A stretch of 64,000 nt of DNA from the NCBI GenBank assembly GCA_026119935.1, contig JALRMH010000003.1:124001-188000 (forward strand), read 5' to 3'. This DNA is from Endothia cerciana (taxonomy: Eukaryota > Ascomycota > Sordariomycetes > Diaporthales > Cryphonectriaceae). The notes beneath the pieces were generated by a model. The model searched no databases. It had not been told where the DNA came from and was given only the letters and a program-made list of their open reading frames with translations. Positions 47,340 through 58,300 of this stretch are shown one piece after another; the first letter of the stretch is position 1, and every line of letters starts with the position of its first letter. The position numbers and the translations under genes were made by a program.

Positions 47340-47809
47340 AGCGGTGATCACTGTGGCTTGGCTGTGCGAATGGGATGGTACATAGGAACCAGGAATATCA
47401 TGGCGTTTTCGGAATTTTGCTCTGCCAAAGTCCTCTGCCTGGCCATTTGGTATGTGGGTTCCGCCTGTGCCTCCAGTGAAGCGCAACGACGAACACTTCT
47501 TCGGCACCCAAAACATTCATTCTTCAGCATTCTCCATGTGCGATGCGTAGCAACCTTGACCTGCTTAGCCTGCATGTTATCTGCCAAAGACTGCCACCAT
47601 TGTAACTGAAACTCCCGTCCCGGACAGTGTCCAAATATTTGCCCCAGAGTCTCGGCAGTGGACCCGTGAGAATGGACAGGGATAGTGCCTGCCGCTGGTT
47701 TCCACCTCTGATGACGGTAATGAGCTCATGATTGCTTCACAGCAGCTATACGGTTGGGAGCCCCATGAGGTTTCCTGGCGAGCACGATATAAGTCGCTAA
47801 GAGCTGAGC
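47340..47809. other. Intergenic, nothing recognised
   Basis: 470 bp holding the eIF2-beta 3' region and the promoter of the next gene, with a TATA-like ATATAAG about 20 bp before its start codon. Confidence 0.4.
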
Positions 47810-48857
47810 ATGTTGGTCTCACGATTTCGAGCGGCACGGCAGTTGCAGAAGCCCCTGTGGCGGGCGGTCAGCACTCTGTCTTCGAATCCTGATATTGTGA
47901 GTACACTGTCCTCGTCCCATCTAGAACGCTCGCCCGCCTGGCATGGCCCTGTCCATGCTCGAGGAAGGGTGCCCCGTAGTGTCCCGAGAGATGCTCGTCT
48001 CTCGCGGGGGAGTCTATCGCCAGGCCTCAGGTTCCTGACAGCGAAGCCCAACACAGAAAGTCTTCCCCGACCCAGTGTCACCATCGTCATCATACCTCCT
48101 CACATACCTGTCCACCAGCCCGCCAAACCCAGGCCTGGCCATAGGGACCACCACCGAGGTCCCGCCCACGCCGCGCTCGTTCGCCGAGAACCGCCGGTTC
48201 CTGGCCATCCTGAACGAGGTCCTGGCCGCGCACGCACACCTCGACGACGAGCTGCGGGCCGCGGCGCAGGCCTTTGCGGGCCCGGGGGGCTCGGCGCTCG
48301 GCGGGCGGGGCGGGAAGAGGGATGCGTACTCGGGCGGCGCGGGCGGCGCGAGCGACCAGGGCGGCGCGGGCGGGGGCGGCGCGGGGGGCTGGGTGCACCT
48401 GAGCGATGTGAGCTGATTTCCACCACTTCTGCGCGCTCCATCTATGTTGGGCTAAAGGGCTGGAGGCTCAGGCGTGGGACGTGCTGGCTGACCTGTATCC
48501 GGATAGAGGAGGAACCCGCCTGATTTTGGAAGGATAGCTTGGTGAGTTGGTCTTGCAGAGCATCGCTCTCGGGGGGGGGGGGGGCTTGATTTGCTGACGC
48601 GGATATAGGCCAGAGGACATCTTCGGCAGTGTCCAGGTCGATGGCCATGGTCAGATCGGGGGGAACCTCCAGCCGAGTGGGACGTACAGGATCGTGACGA
48701 ACGACGGAATGTGAGTATACATCAAATTCTCCTTGAACTCCCGGTGTGGGTGTATATATCTGACGTTGTCGTTGCCAGACTTGGCCTGAGCCCTTTTCTG
48801 ACCAGCAAACTCATCGAGAGGTTACGGGAGGAGGACAGCAAGGAGCGCATTTCTTGA
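47810..48857 (+). CDS. Conserved fungal hypothetical protein, splice model incomplete
   Basis: Clear coding blocks: exon 1 47810-47896 (MLVSRFRAARQLQKPLWRAV, Arg-rich and mitochondrial-presequence-like), exon 2 48057-48407 (KVFPDPVSPSSSYLLTYLST, then FAENRRFLAILNEVL, a Gly-rich stretch and GGWVHLSD), an exon ending at 48710 (PEDIFGSVQVDG, SGTYRIVTNDG) and a last exon 48779-48857 (LGLSPFLTSKLIERLREED). From memory this resembles an uncharacterised Pezizomycotina family. Exon 2 ends in phase 0, while the PEDIFGS exon needs two preceding bases if its acceptor is TATAG at 48608, so a micro-exon is missing or the gene is damaged. A run of about 13 G lies in that interval (near 48571). Function unknown. 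Confidence 0.65.
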
Positions 48858-50471
48858 GAGGGTGCCCAGGTCTCCCTGGTGTCGTTCGCATGGAACCGGA
48901 CGGTATCGGCACACGGCGTCCGACGCACTTGCGTGATCAGTCATGAGGAGACCTGATATTCAGGTGCAGGAGTACATGACAACTGACCGGCTGCGAAGAG
49001 AGAGAGGCCTTGCAGAGTAGGCTCGTGTACAATACTCTACCACTCCATACCCATCTTGATGTAGCGATACATCTGAAGGAGGCCGCCTTGACAACAATCA
49101 TGATCACGCATCTCATGTGTGCTCTGAATTGGACTTGGCACTTCCGAGTCTGAAAAACTGATTTTGCGTTCGGGGGTGAGTCCCATATTCCGATCGCGGC
49201 TCAATCACAGCAGGACTGTCCACCACGCCGGAGCCTCTCTGAGTCCTCTTCTTTCCGCAATACATACTCACCCCCAAGGCCAGCCACGCAAACGAGATCC
49301 CTCACATCTACAAGACGGTACCACATTTCCATAGCTGACGAAGAAAGCCTACAGATCCTGTCAGGTACTCCCACGTTCCGGTCACAAGGACAAGATCGTG
49401 TCAGCGACGACACCCTCCGTTGGTCTCGCTCTGTTTTCCTGCCGGGCCCTGCTTCTGCTAGATTCCATCGTAATGTTGGCTCTCCAGGTAGGCATGTAAG
49501 TTGTGCCGGGGTTGACATTCGTTGTCGACTTCCTTCTTGTACTCCTACTCTCCGGAACCGATTTTTCTGCGGCCCTCCTTGTTCTGTTCCCGTTGCGATC
49601 TACACATTGGCTCCTTAGGTGGGTGGTCAATTTCAGGCTTGATCGTTCCAAATGTAGCCCTCATCACGTTGGCGGCGAGCTTGAGATTCATTATTCCTGA
49701 GGATGAGTGAGACGGATAGACAATCAAGGCTCCCAGGGGTATATCACGTATCAGAATCACAAAAATGTACGTACATAAGGTCCCGTTAGGAACATAGGTA
49801 TAGCCACTCTGCCAATCTAGAACTTTCAGAAAGTCTCTGCGCTGCGTCTAATACGGCTGTGGTAAGGCGGATTCCCGTCAATATTAGACTACCTGGATCA
49901 CACATCCTGCTCTGACATAAGCTGAATTGATGATGATGGTGCTCAGGTCCTGTTGAGGCATCACGCGGTGAACAGTCACAATTAAGATTAGTCTGTAATT
50001 ACAGAGCGAATGTCTCGTCAGTGGTTAGCGAGCCCAGATGACTAGAAGACGCCGCCGGGACTCTGTCAGCGGCACAGCACTGATCTCTGCACCTCTGCGG
50101 TGGTGATGTTGGTGATTCGGGAGCCCTGTCTGTGTGATCATGGTGGTCACTCCGCCATGAATCCGTAATGCGGCTTCTGGTGAAGTATAAATAATAGGCG
50201 TCCTGAACGGTCTTCCCGCACCTTCCTTTACTCTTCCTGAACCATCAAGGACACCGAAAGACATCAAGGATATCAGGAACAGACAACCTGACGAGGCCGA
50301 GACATCGCATAATAACCAATAGGCCGTCCACACAGAGACCCAAACCCCTCAGGTCGAAAACCAGACACACGCGCACACCCTCTCTGTCTCTCTCTCGCTC
50401 TCTCTACACCACGCCCCACCTCCTCCTTATTCGGAATTACCCAAGAGAGACTTTACACGCCGATACACATC
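48858..50471. other. 1.6-kb intergenic interval
   Basis: No motif-bearing frame. The end (about 50365-50410) is a (CT)n-rich leader-like stretch before the small frame at 50472. Confidence 0.4.
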
Positions 50472-50714
50472 ATGTCGGATTCCGATATGGTCACCCACGC
50501 CTGGGTATGCAGGTGCGGCTGGGTCAACCTGAAGACCTCGAGCACCTGTGAGAAGAAATGGCAGAACCAGTGCCAGGGCGCTGCGCCCTGGATCGGGAGG
50601 GCAGCCCACCAGGCATCGATGCTGAGCCACCCCCAGGGCTCACAGGCACAAGAAGGGGCGCCGGCCAATGCCACCGCCATGCCGGTACCAGCCCCGAGGC
50701 CTCCTCGAAGATAG
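50472..50714 (+). CDS. Possible small Cys-containing protein
   Basis: 80-codon frame preceded by a CT-rich leader typical of fungal genes and starting MSDSDMVTHAWVCRCGWVN. The spacing WVCRC-GWVN then CEKKW and C recalls a RanBP2-type zinc ribbon (W-x-C-x2-C-x3-N-x6-C-x2-C), but the first Cys pair is one residue too close and the second too far apart, so metal binding is doubtful. The tail is Ala/Pro-rich. A following exon cannot be excluded. Function unknown. Confidence 0.35.
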   Translation: MSDSDMVTHAWVCRCGWVNLKTSSTCEKKWQNQCQGAAPWIGRAAHQASMLSHPQGSQAQEGAPANATAMPVPAPRPPRR

Positions 50715-51413
50715 GCGGGGAGGTAGGCCCAGGGCGCTTCCCAGACAACCCCCGGGGGGGGGGGGTGTTGGGGAAACGAGCTTCATTAGGCAAATTCACT
50801 AGATCTGAATCCTCACCATCCTTAGGATATTCTTGGTTCCCTGCCTGACGTGAAATGTGATCTTGTACATGCAGGGCTGGTCAGCCGATGAAGAAGCCCG
50901 ACATGTCTGTATATGCCGTTAGGAACGAACAAGCTGGAGGGAAGTAGGAGGAATTACCTAGGGCAAGCTTATCAGGCCAGAAAGCCTTGATAAGCCTATC
51001 ATTCGGATGGAGGATAGACGAGGAGAATATCCCCCCTCAAAATGTCGGGCAGGAAGCACAAGGAGTTTGGCCAAGAAGGGAGAGGGGAGGCGGTTCCTAA
51101 GCCAGACGCGCCATCTTCGGCTTTTCTCTTCATGTATAACGTCACGAGCTCGTGATGCTGTCGTCAGCTAGTTTTTCCCCGCCAGGGCGACTCCGAAGAC
51201 CCCCCTATAGTACAGACATAACAAAGAGAGAATCAAATTCCTCCTAGGCAACGTGCCAATTCTCTCAAATGTCTTGTCCCCCCCCCCCCCCCAAACTTCT
51301 CTTAATGAAGTCACAAATTACCTGGGCCCTCACGTGCCCGCAATGGACTCTGCTGAGTGGGCAGAAAGGGAATTTTCCCAAAAAAAATTAAAAAAAAAGG
51401 CACCGTACAGTCC
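50715..51413. other. Intergenic, 3' side of NASP
   Basis: Holds a G run near 50755-50766, a C run near 51280-51292 and A-rich sequence just after the NASP stop. No gene seen. Confidence 0.4.
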
Positions 51414-53286
51414 CTAGACCGTGGCCTCTTCCTCTGTTCGGGGCTTCTTGCTCGCCTCGTCCTCCATAGGCAGGTCTTCCTCGGCCTTTCGCTTAGTACC
51501 GTCCGACGCGCCAGAATCGTCTGCAGGCGCCGGAACAGGCTTTCCCTTCTTGCGCACCAGGCCGGTGAGGTCCGTGGCAGCCTTCTTGGCCTCCTCGATG
51601 CGCGCCTCGGTCTCGACGGCAGACTCGCCTAGCGCGGCGCCCAAGATACCGCCCATGGGGCCCAAACCGAGCGCGGACTGCATATCGATGGGGGGGCCGC
51701 GGAGGTCGACGAGCTGTTCCAAGCAAGGTCAGCATCCTGATAGGCCAAGAAACCCCAACCAGCCGGCCGTGCTAGATGGGGGAAGAGGGAGGAGAGGGGA
51801 AAAGGGCGGAGGGGGGAGGGGAAACTCACCCTCTGCTCCAGGTCGGCAATCATATCCTTGACGTCGGCAATCTGGCTGCGCGTGATCTCGTTGTCCTCGG
51901 GCGAGTGCAGCGTGGCGAGCTCGACCTCCTTGTTCTGCAGCTTGAGCTTGGTGCTCGCGATCGCGGCCTCGAGCTCCCTGGCCGCCTCGTCCCGCATCTC
52001 CTGGTTGATCTCCTTGGGGCCTTCTGAGCCGTCGTCGTTCCGCTGTGAGGTGATGGAGGCGAACTCGAGGGCGAGCGACAGCTTGAAGTGGGCCTCCGCG
52101 ATGAGCTCGGAGTCCTCGGGGAGGAGTTCCTGGTTGTACCTGAGAGCCTCCCGCATATCGGCGATCGCGTTAGGATAACTGTGACCTCGATCAGCGACCC
52201 CGAGTCCCACTGTGTAGTACCGACTCCCTCGGTCCAGACGTACCGCTCGTTCTCGAGAGAGATCTCTGCCAGGCGGTCATACGTGTCCGCCAGCCTCTCC
52301 TTGATGTGTCTGATCCCCGCATCGCTGTTCCCGCCCTCACCATTTTCCACCTCCCTGCCCTTACCCTTGTCCCTGTCCTCGCTCGGTTCCGCCGCGGCCA
52401 GCTTCGCATCCAGCTGCTTCTTGAACAGGACGCGCGCCAGGTCGAGGATCTCAAACGCGCTGGCAAGATCGTCCTCGTCCTCCTCGTCCTCCTCGTCCTC
52501 CTCGTCCTCCTCGTCCTCCTCGTCCTCCTCGCCCTCGCCCCCGCCGGCGCCCTCCTCCTCATCCGAGTCGTCCCAGTTCTCGTCGCCCGTGAACTGGAAG
52601 AGCGGCTTCTTCCCCTCGAGCTCCTTGCTCCCCGCCTTCGCGCCGCTCGTCTCGCCGGCGATGATCTTGACCGCCTCCTGCGCGACCCTATCCGCCTCGG
52701 GGGTCTCGGTCTCGGCCTCGCCCTCCCTGCCTGCGCCCGCGACAGACGTCTCCTTCGCCTCCTCCTCCTGGACGGCGGCGGCGCTGCTCCTCCCCTTTGC
52801 CTTCTTGGCGCCCTTCTTCGCCTTCTGCACCTTGGCCCCCCCTGCCGGCGCCTTCCCGCCCAGCACGTCGCTCTTCTCCTGCCCGACCTTGAACAGGCTC
52901 CGCCCGTAGAGGAAGAGGATCTCGGCGTTCTCGGCGGCCATCTCCCCGTTCATCTCGGCCTGCATCTCGGCGGCCTGCGCGTACACCTCGGCGGCCTCCT
53001 CGTAGCGCTTCTGCGCGTAGTGGCCCGACGCGCGCGCCGCCAGGTCCGCGAGCGACACCCGGAGGGACAGCGACCGCTGCTCGGCGGTCAGGGGGATATC
53101 GCTGACGAAGGACTTCGGGGTGCCGGTGCCGGTGCCCGGCGCGAGGGTCGGGGTCAGCGTGCCGGTGGTCGGGGCGGCGTCGTGGACCTGCAGGATGTCG
53201 TTGGGGAGGGACCCGAGGCTGGGGGACCCCCCGGCGGGGGCGTCGGTGATGGGCTGGAGGGTGTTGGGAGGGGCGTCGTCGGCCAT
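51414..53286 (-). CDS. NASP/Hif1/Sim3-like histone chaperone (SHNi-TPR)
   Basis: Histone H3-H4 chaperone of the NASP family. Three exons on the minus strand (52244-53286, 51830-52178, 51414-51713) give 563 residues with matching phases. A TPR-like motif near residue 85 (HYAQKRYEEAAEVYAQAAEM) is followed by a second (AAENAEILFLYGRSLFKVG). The family's acidic insertion is very strong here (EDEEDEEDEEDEEDEEDEDD) and interrupts a TPR, as in NASP. After it come LADTYDRLAEISLENERYPN and AHFKLSLALEFAS, the SHNi-TPR signature. A coiled coil (DMIADLEQRLVDLRGPPID) and a basic nuclear-localisation tail (KRKAEEDLP, KKPRTEEE) close the protein. The ATG at 53286 gives MADDAPPNTLQP; the frame continues upstream but looks like leader. 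Confidence 0.92.
52471..52532 (-). repeat. Hexamer repeat coding the NASP acidic tract
   Basis: About ten imperfect copies of GTCCTC on the plus strand (GAGGAC on the coding strand), encoding alternating Asp/Glu. Length variation between strains would stay mostly in frame. Confidence 0.85.
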
Positions 53287-54385
53287 CTTGGCGGTAGTGT
53301 GGCGTGTCTCGCGCCTACGCGCGTGGATGGGTGGGTGGTGGATGGACGATCGTGGGGTGATGGCGGGCGCGGGTGCGCTGATGATTGTCCGTCGCCAGAG
53401 GGCGTTGGCGCGAGGTATCGATTTCTCGGCGGCGCGGGGGCGATCAGCTCCAGAGGCCAATTGGGTACTGGGAGGTGGTCAGGGTGAGGATTGGTGAGGA
53501 CGGGGCTGGTTGGATGTGTGGACAGGAAAAACAAGCAGATGCTTCCTCAGGTAGTAGGGAGAGAGACGGAGCTGGACGGTGCCCTGCATGCGGGAAGAGC
53601 TAGCTTGTGACGCGGTCGTCAGGCTCTGGGGGGGGGGGGAGCTGGCGAGGGCGCGTCCCGCTGGAGTGCAGGTCCGCGTTAGTGGGTGCCTGGTGGGTAC
53701 CCTGCTAAAGGTGCAGCTTGGACCTTGGAGCTTGGAGCTGTGCGGGCGGGCAGGTGGGGTGTGCGTTTGGCCTGTGTGGGCTGGGCTGGGGCTCATGTGG
53801 GGGGGTGTCTCACTCAACGGGCTGAGGAGGGCGCTGTGTGTTAAAGTGAATAAATAGTAAAGACAATGTGAGGGTCCTCAATGTTCAAGATGCTCCCATG
53901 ATCTCCTCCCGTCTGATTATGCGGTGTATGCTGGTTGTTTGATGGTCTTTACTCCAAAGTGCCTCGTGACCACCGTCATATATGTACGCCGGGGAAATCT
54001 AATTCATTAGGCCTCCCCCTGAAAACGAAATAATCGGAATATGATCCTATCCAGCCCAGTCCATTCCCGGTCGCCGCCTTCTTCCCCAATTTAAAACGCC
54101 CTTGTGGCTCAACGATGCCATGCGAGTACGGAGTATAGTAGACGGTCATAGTAGTAGTCGTGGTGCACGAAGCCACCCACCGCACAGCTTTTCGTCTCCA
54201 ACGCAACCGGCCTGCAGGACGGAAGAAAAAGAATGGCTTGGAAATGCTCAGCAGCAGAACAGACAGGCCGCCCTCTTCCTCCTCCTCCTCCTCCTCCTCC
54301 TCCTCCTCCTCCTCCTCCTTCTTCTTCTTCTGTACCTACATCGACAGCCCGACCTCGGGAGGCGCACACTCCGCCACTCTTTCCC
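53287..54385. other. Intergenic between NASP and the LRR gene
   Basis: 1.1 kb with the NASP promoter (minus) and the 3' region of the LRR gene. A G run lies near 53630-53639 and a (TCC)n microsatellite at 54276-54331. No gene recognised. Confidence 0.45.
54276..54331 (+). repeat. (TCC)n(TTC)n microsatellite
   Basis: About 14 TCC units grading into TTC, about 55 bp beyond the stop codon of the minus-strand LRR gene, so probably in its 3' untranslated region. Confidence 0.9.
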
Positions 54386-57300
54386 CTAGTCCGCAGTGGC
54401 AGGGTCGGCGACCGCCACATCGTCATCCACAACCGCACTCTCGCTCTCGCTCACGCTCTCGCTCCCCCCTGGGCTCCTGAAGGGCTGTGTGTTATTCTTC
54501 GCCGGCTGCGAGACCTGCACGTTCGCCCTCGCCTTCTCCTGGCTCTCGACGAACCGGGCCCAGTAGTCTGGGTCCGCCTCCTTGAACCCATCAATGATGC
54601 GCTGCCGGTGCTCCTTGAATACCCTGACCGTGCCCTTCTCGTCTCGTAGCTTCAGCAGCTCCTCATCGCCGAGCTCGTCCAGCATCTCGTTGAGGGTCCG
54701 GGTGAGCGTAGGCGACTTCTCGACCTCTTGTAGCCCTGCGGACGCAAGCAGCTGATACTGCTCCGAGGTGAGCATCCAGCCGGAGCGGAACTTGTGGCCA
54801 GCGCGGAGCGCGTGCCCTTCCTCGCGGTTGAGGGCGAGACTTGAGAGCGATAGGTTGGAGGACTGTCGGGAGAGGGAGCCGGTGCCGGTTTGCACCATCT
54901 CGAGCTCCTCCTCGCCGTCGGACACGCCGGCAGACGGCTCGCGCTCGACTTCGGCGGAGGACAGGGAGCTGCGCGTGGCAGTCTTCTCGAGCTGGTGCGT
55001 GTCGGGCGGCGAGATGGAAATGGCGCTGTCGGCGGTCTCCTTGGTCTCGGGGAATTCGTCCTCGAAACGCTGGATAATGCCGTCTAGGGTCCGCTGGAGG
55101 AACATAAGACGGTCTGTACGGCCGTTAGCTAGAGCTGCGGTGTGGGGCGAAGAAAGAAGGAGAAGGAGAAGGAGAAGGAGAAGAAAGAGAAAGAAAACAA
55201 AACAAAAAAAAAAAACAAAAAAAAAACTCACAGTATGAGTTTCGCTCCTCAGTACTCTTGTCCGACATTGCCTTCGCCCGCGCAAGTGCAGGGTCGAGCC
55301 GGTGGCGGATCTTGCGAGCGCTGAGCAGCAGGTGCTTGGAGACGTCCTTCGCCTTGCCGGCCGGCAGGTCGGATCTTGAAACTGTAACGCCATCATCCAC
55401 GTCACGGACAAACTCTCCAGATGGCCTCCGAGACTCGTCTCCGCGGTTGTTCAGGCAGCAGGCCAGCGCCTTGGCGACGCCCGTGCCTCCGACAATGTAG
55501 TCGTCGTCGGGAGCCATTTCCTCGTCTTCGGGATCGTCGGGTGCCATGATGTCGTGGCCGACAAGATGCTGGAGCACGTCTGGGTATTCGGGTTCCCTGC
55601 CGGCTGTCGTCAGGCCCTCGCCTATAGATGGCCCGCCGTTTGCCAGGGGCAGCAGCTCCATGTTGCGCAGGCAGTAGGCGACGATCTGCTTGGCCAGGGC
55701 CTTGACAATCTCACCGGAGCCTTCTGTCGGCACGTCGATGTCGACGCAGACGAGGTTTTGGGACAGCCTGGCAGCAGCCAGGAGGGAGGCGTACAGTGCA
55801 GACGCCTCCTCTTGGGTCTCCTCGGTGTTCGCATCCGCCAGCTTGGTGAGTTCCGGGTTTTGCAAGAAGCTGAGGTGGGCCATGCTCTCCATCTCGGGGA
55901 TGACCTCGGCAAGCGCTATCACCTGCTCCGCCTTCAGGGCGCAATCGCCAAGATGTAACCTCTTGAGCGTCTTCATCTTTGGCAGGTACCTTCGCAGGAC
56001 CCCCACGGCAGTGGGTTCCGAGTTGAACAGCTCCTGGTTGTGCGACAGGTCGAGAAAGCGGAAATTCGACAGCCTGCACAGGTGAGGCAGCAGCTTACAC
56101 AGAGAGGCCGGCTTCAGGTTGCACTCCGCCAAGCTCAGCCCCCACAGCTTGTTGTTTTCCTCAATCACGCTGCCGAGGCTCTCGCAGTGGTCGCGCAGGT
56201 CGTTCCCGCCGAGGTCCAGGCCCTCACATTTTCCGCTCGTGAGGTAGCGTTTGATATGCTCCAGGCCCTCGTGGCTGAGAGCGAGGTGTGCGAGACCGAG
56301 CCTACACACACCGCACTGCACGATGCCGTCGATGATGCGGCCGAGTTGGCAGTGCGATAGGCCAGTGTTGCTCAGGTTCAGCAGCTCCAGCGTGTTCCCT
56401 CCCAGCCTCTCCCCGATGGATCTCGCAAAGAGCGCACACATGTCCAGCGGCCCCTTCTTGTCACCATGGGGGTGGGGGAAGTAGTGACTGTGACCGTTCG
56501 GCGGTGCCGGCTGAGGCGGTTTCGGGAAGGGGATCTCGGCCAGGTCGAGGCTCACGAGCGACCTGCACATGTAGATGAACAAGCACAGGTGCTTCCACCC
56601 TTCGGGCCCGACCTTGTTATTCTTCAGCACGAGTCGCTCGACGGCGCCGCCCTGCGCGACCAGCCCGTCGGGCACGCTCAGCGGCCGTCTCCTGGGCGCG
56701 GCAGCCTTCTTGGCGGCGAGCAGGCCGGCGAGCACGACCCGGAGCCCTTCGTCTGTGAGGCCGCAGTTTTCCAAGATTACCTCCTTGACGGGCACGACGG
56801 CCAGGAAGTCGCCGAGGGTGATGAGGTCCGCCAGCTGCATCCAGTAGCCCGTGAGGTCCAGCTTCTCAGCGACACCGGTAGAGGTTGTGTTGGCAGGGTT
56901 GAGGAGCTGCTCGGTGATCTTCTTTAATATAGGGGTCTCGCGAAGCTGGCAACACCTCCTATAGATGCGGACCGGGTTTGTGGTCGGCGTGGCCTGTGTC
57001 CTTGGAGTCGTAGGGGCTGACGGATCCGACGTGTCGGTGGTGTCGAGGTGGAGCTCGAGGGGTACCTGGCCGTTGGCCTCCGCCAGCTTGCGCTTCTTCT
57101 CCTTTCTTGCCTTTCTCTCCTCCTCGCTCCTCTTCTTCTTCTCCTTCTTCTTCGTGCTGCAGCCGTTTTCTGCCGGGGCCTCCGCGTCCGGGGGCGACGG
57201 GGCGTCGTTGTTCGCCTCGCCCTCCTTCTCTGGCTCCCTGGGCAGCCCCTCGTCTGACACCTTGACGGCGCCGTCCTGCTCCTTCTGCTCCTCGACGGCC

Positions 57301-58300
57301 GTGGGGTGCTTCAGGGCCTCGCCCTCGCCCTTCTCCACAAGCCTGCGCCTCTCCGCCTTGTCGTTCACAGAACAGGTCTTGGACAGGCCCTTCCCGCCCA
57401 CATACCTGGGCATCGGCGCAATCTCGACGTCCACACAGAACGCAACCCGGCGCAGCTTGGCCTGGTGAAGGTCCTCCAGGGGGCACCGCTCCCGATGCTG
57501 GTCCACGTTCAGCACCTTCCGCTCGACCAGGCCGTGGTTGTTGCTCGCCCCCCTGAGCGCAGGACCCAGCTGCCCTGAGCTGCTCGAGGACAGCCGCCGG
57601 AAGACATGCAGTATCCCGCCGCCGGACTGCCCGCTGCGCGGTGGCGCAGGCGTGTACGGGCCCTCGCCCTGGTGTCTCGCGGCGTGCTGGAGCACGGCAT
57701 TCTTGGCGGGCGTGATCTTGGGCACGGACAGCTCGGCGTCCTTGGTCGGCGAGTTGGTCGTCGTCGCGGGCGGTGGGCTCTGCGGCGCGGCGGGCCCGGC
57801 CGACCCGGAGAACTTGGAGGACAGGTTCGAGAACCACGAGGACTTGCGCGAGAGCGAGGGGCTGCCGCCCGGTGAGGACGAGGTGCCGCTCTTGTCTGTG
57901 CGCTCCGAGCTGCCGCGGGTGAAGCCTGGCTTCGGGGGGGTGGGGATGGGCTTAGGGGGTTGTGTCGCGGCGCCGTCCGCCTTGGGCGTGTCGGCATCGG
58001 CGGCGGCGCCGTTGTCGTCATCGCTGGGGGCGCGTGCCGGACTGCTGGGCACGGGCGAGCCCCGCGGCGAGGGGCGATCCGAGGGCGCAGGGAAGGTTGA
58101 GCGGCGGAGGTGAGGTGAGCGGTCTGGGAGCGGGGACACGTCCTGGTTAGCACGCCTGCCCAACGGAGGAGATATCCACCTCGGAAGCGGCCGCGCAGCT
58201 CGGCCTGCACCCGTCCATTACAGAGAGGGAGGCGGCTCCTACCTTTCGGACCTCCGTGGTGGGTCATCCAGCTGACGTCGACCCCATGGATCTGCTCCAT
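54386..58300 (-). CDS. Leucine-rich-repeat protein, Mhp1-like ('cell wall biogenesis protein Mhp1' family)
   Basis: Large minus-strand gene. The main exon runs from about 58204 to 55232, the last exon is 55113-54386, and the 117-nt intron between them keeps frame (RNSY-YRLMFLQRTLDG). The product is over 1,200 residues: a disordered Ser/Pro N-terminus (SSWFSNLSSKFSG), a basic segment (KKKEKKKRSEEERKARKEKKRK), then an RNI-like LRR region (VKEVILENCGLTDEGL, TLELLNLSNTGLSHCQLG, EGLDLGGNDLRDH, FRFLDLSHNQEL, LKRLHLGDCALKAEQV). A C-terminal part follows with helical repeats and an acidic Ser tail. Fungal databases often label such proteins Mhp1, with little direct functional evidence. The N-terminus is uncertain: MEQIHGVDVSWMTHHG at 58300 joins in frame through a very short intron (58205-58242, 38 nt), and the frame is open upstream to 58552. 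Confidence 0.8.
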
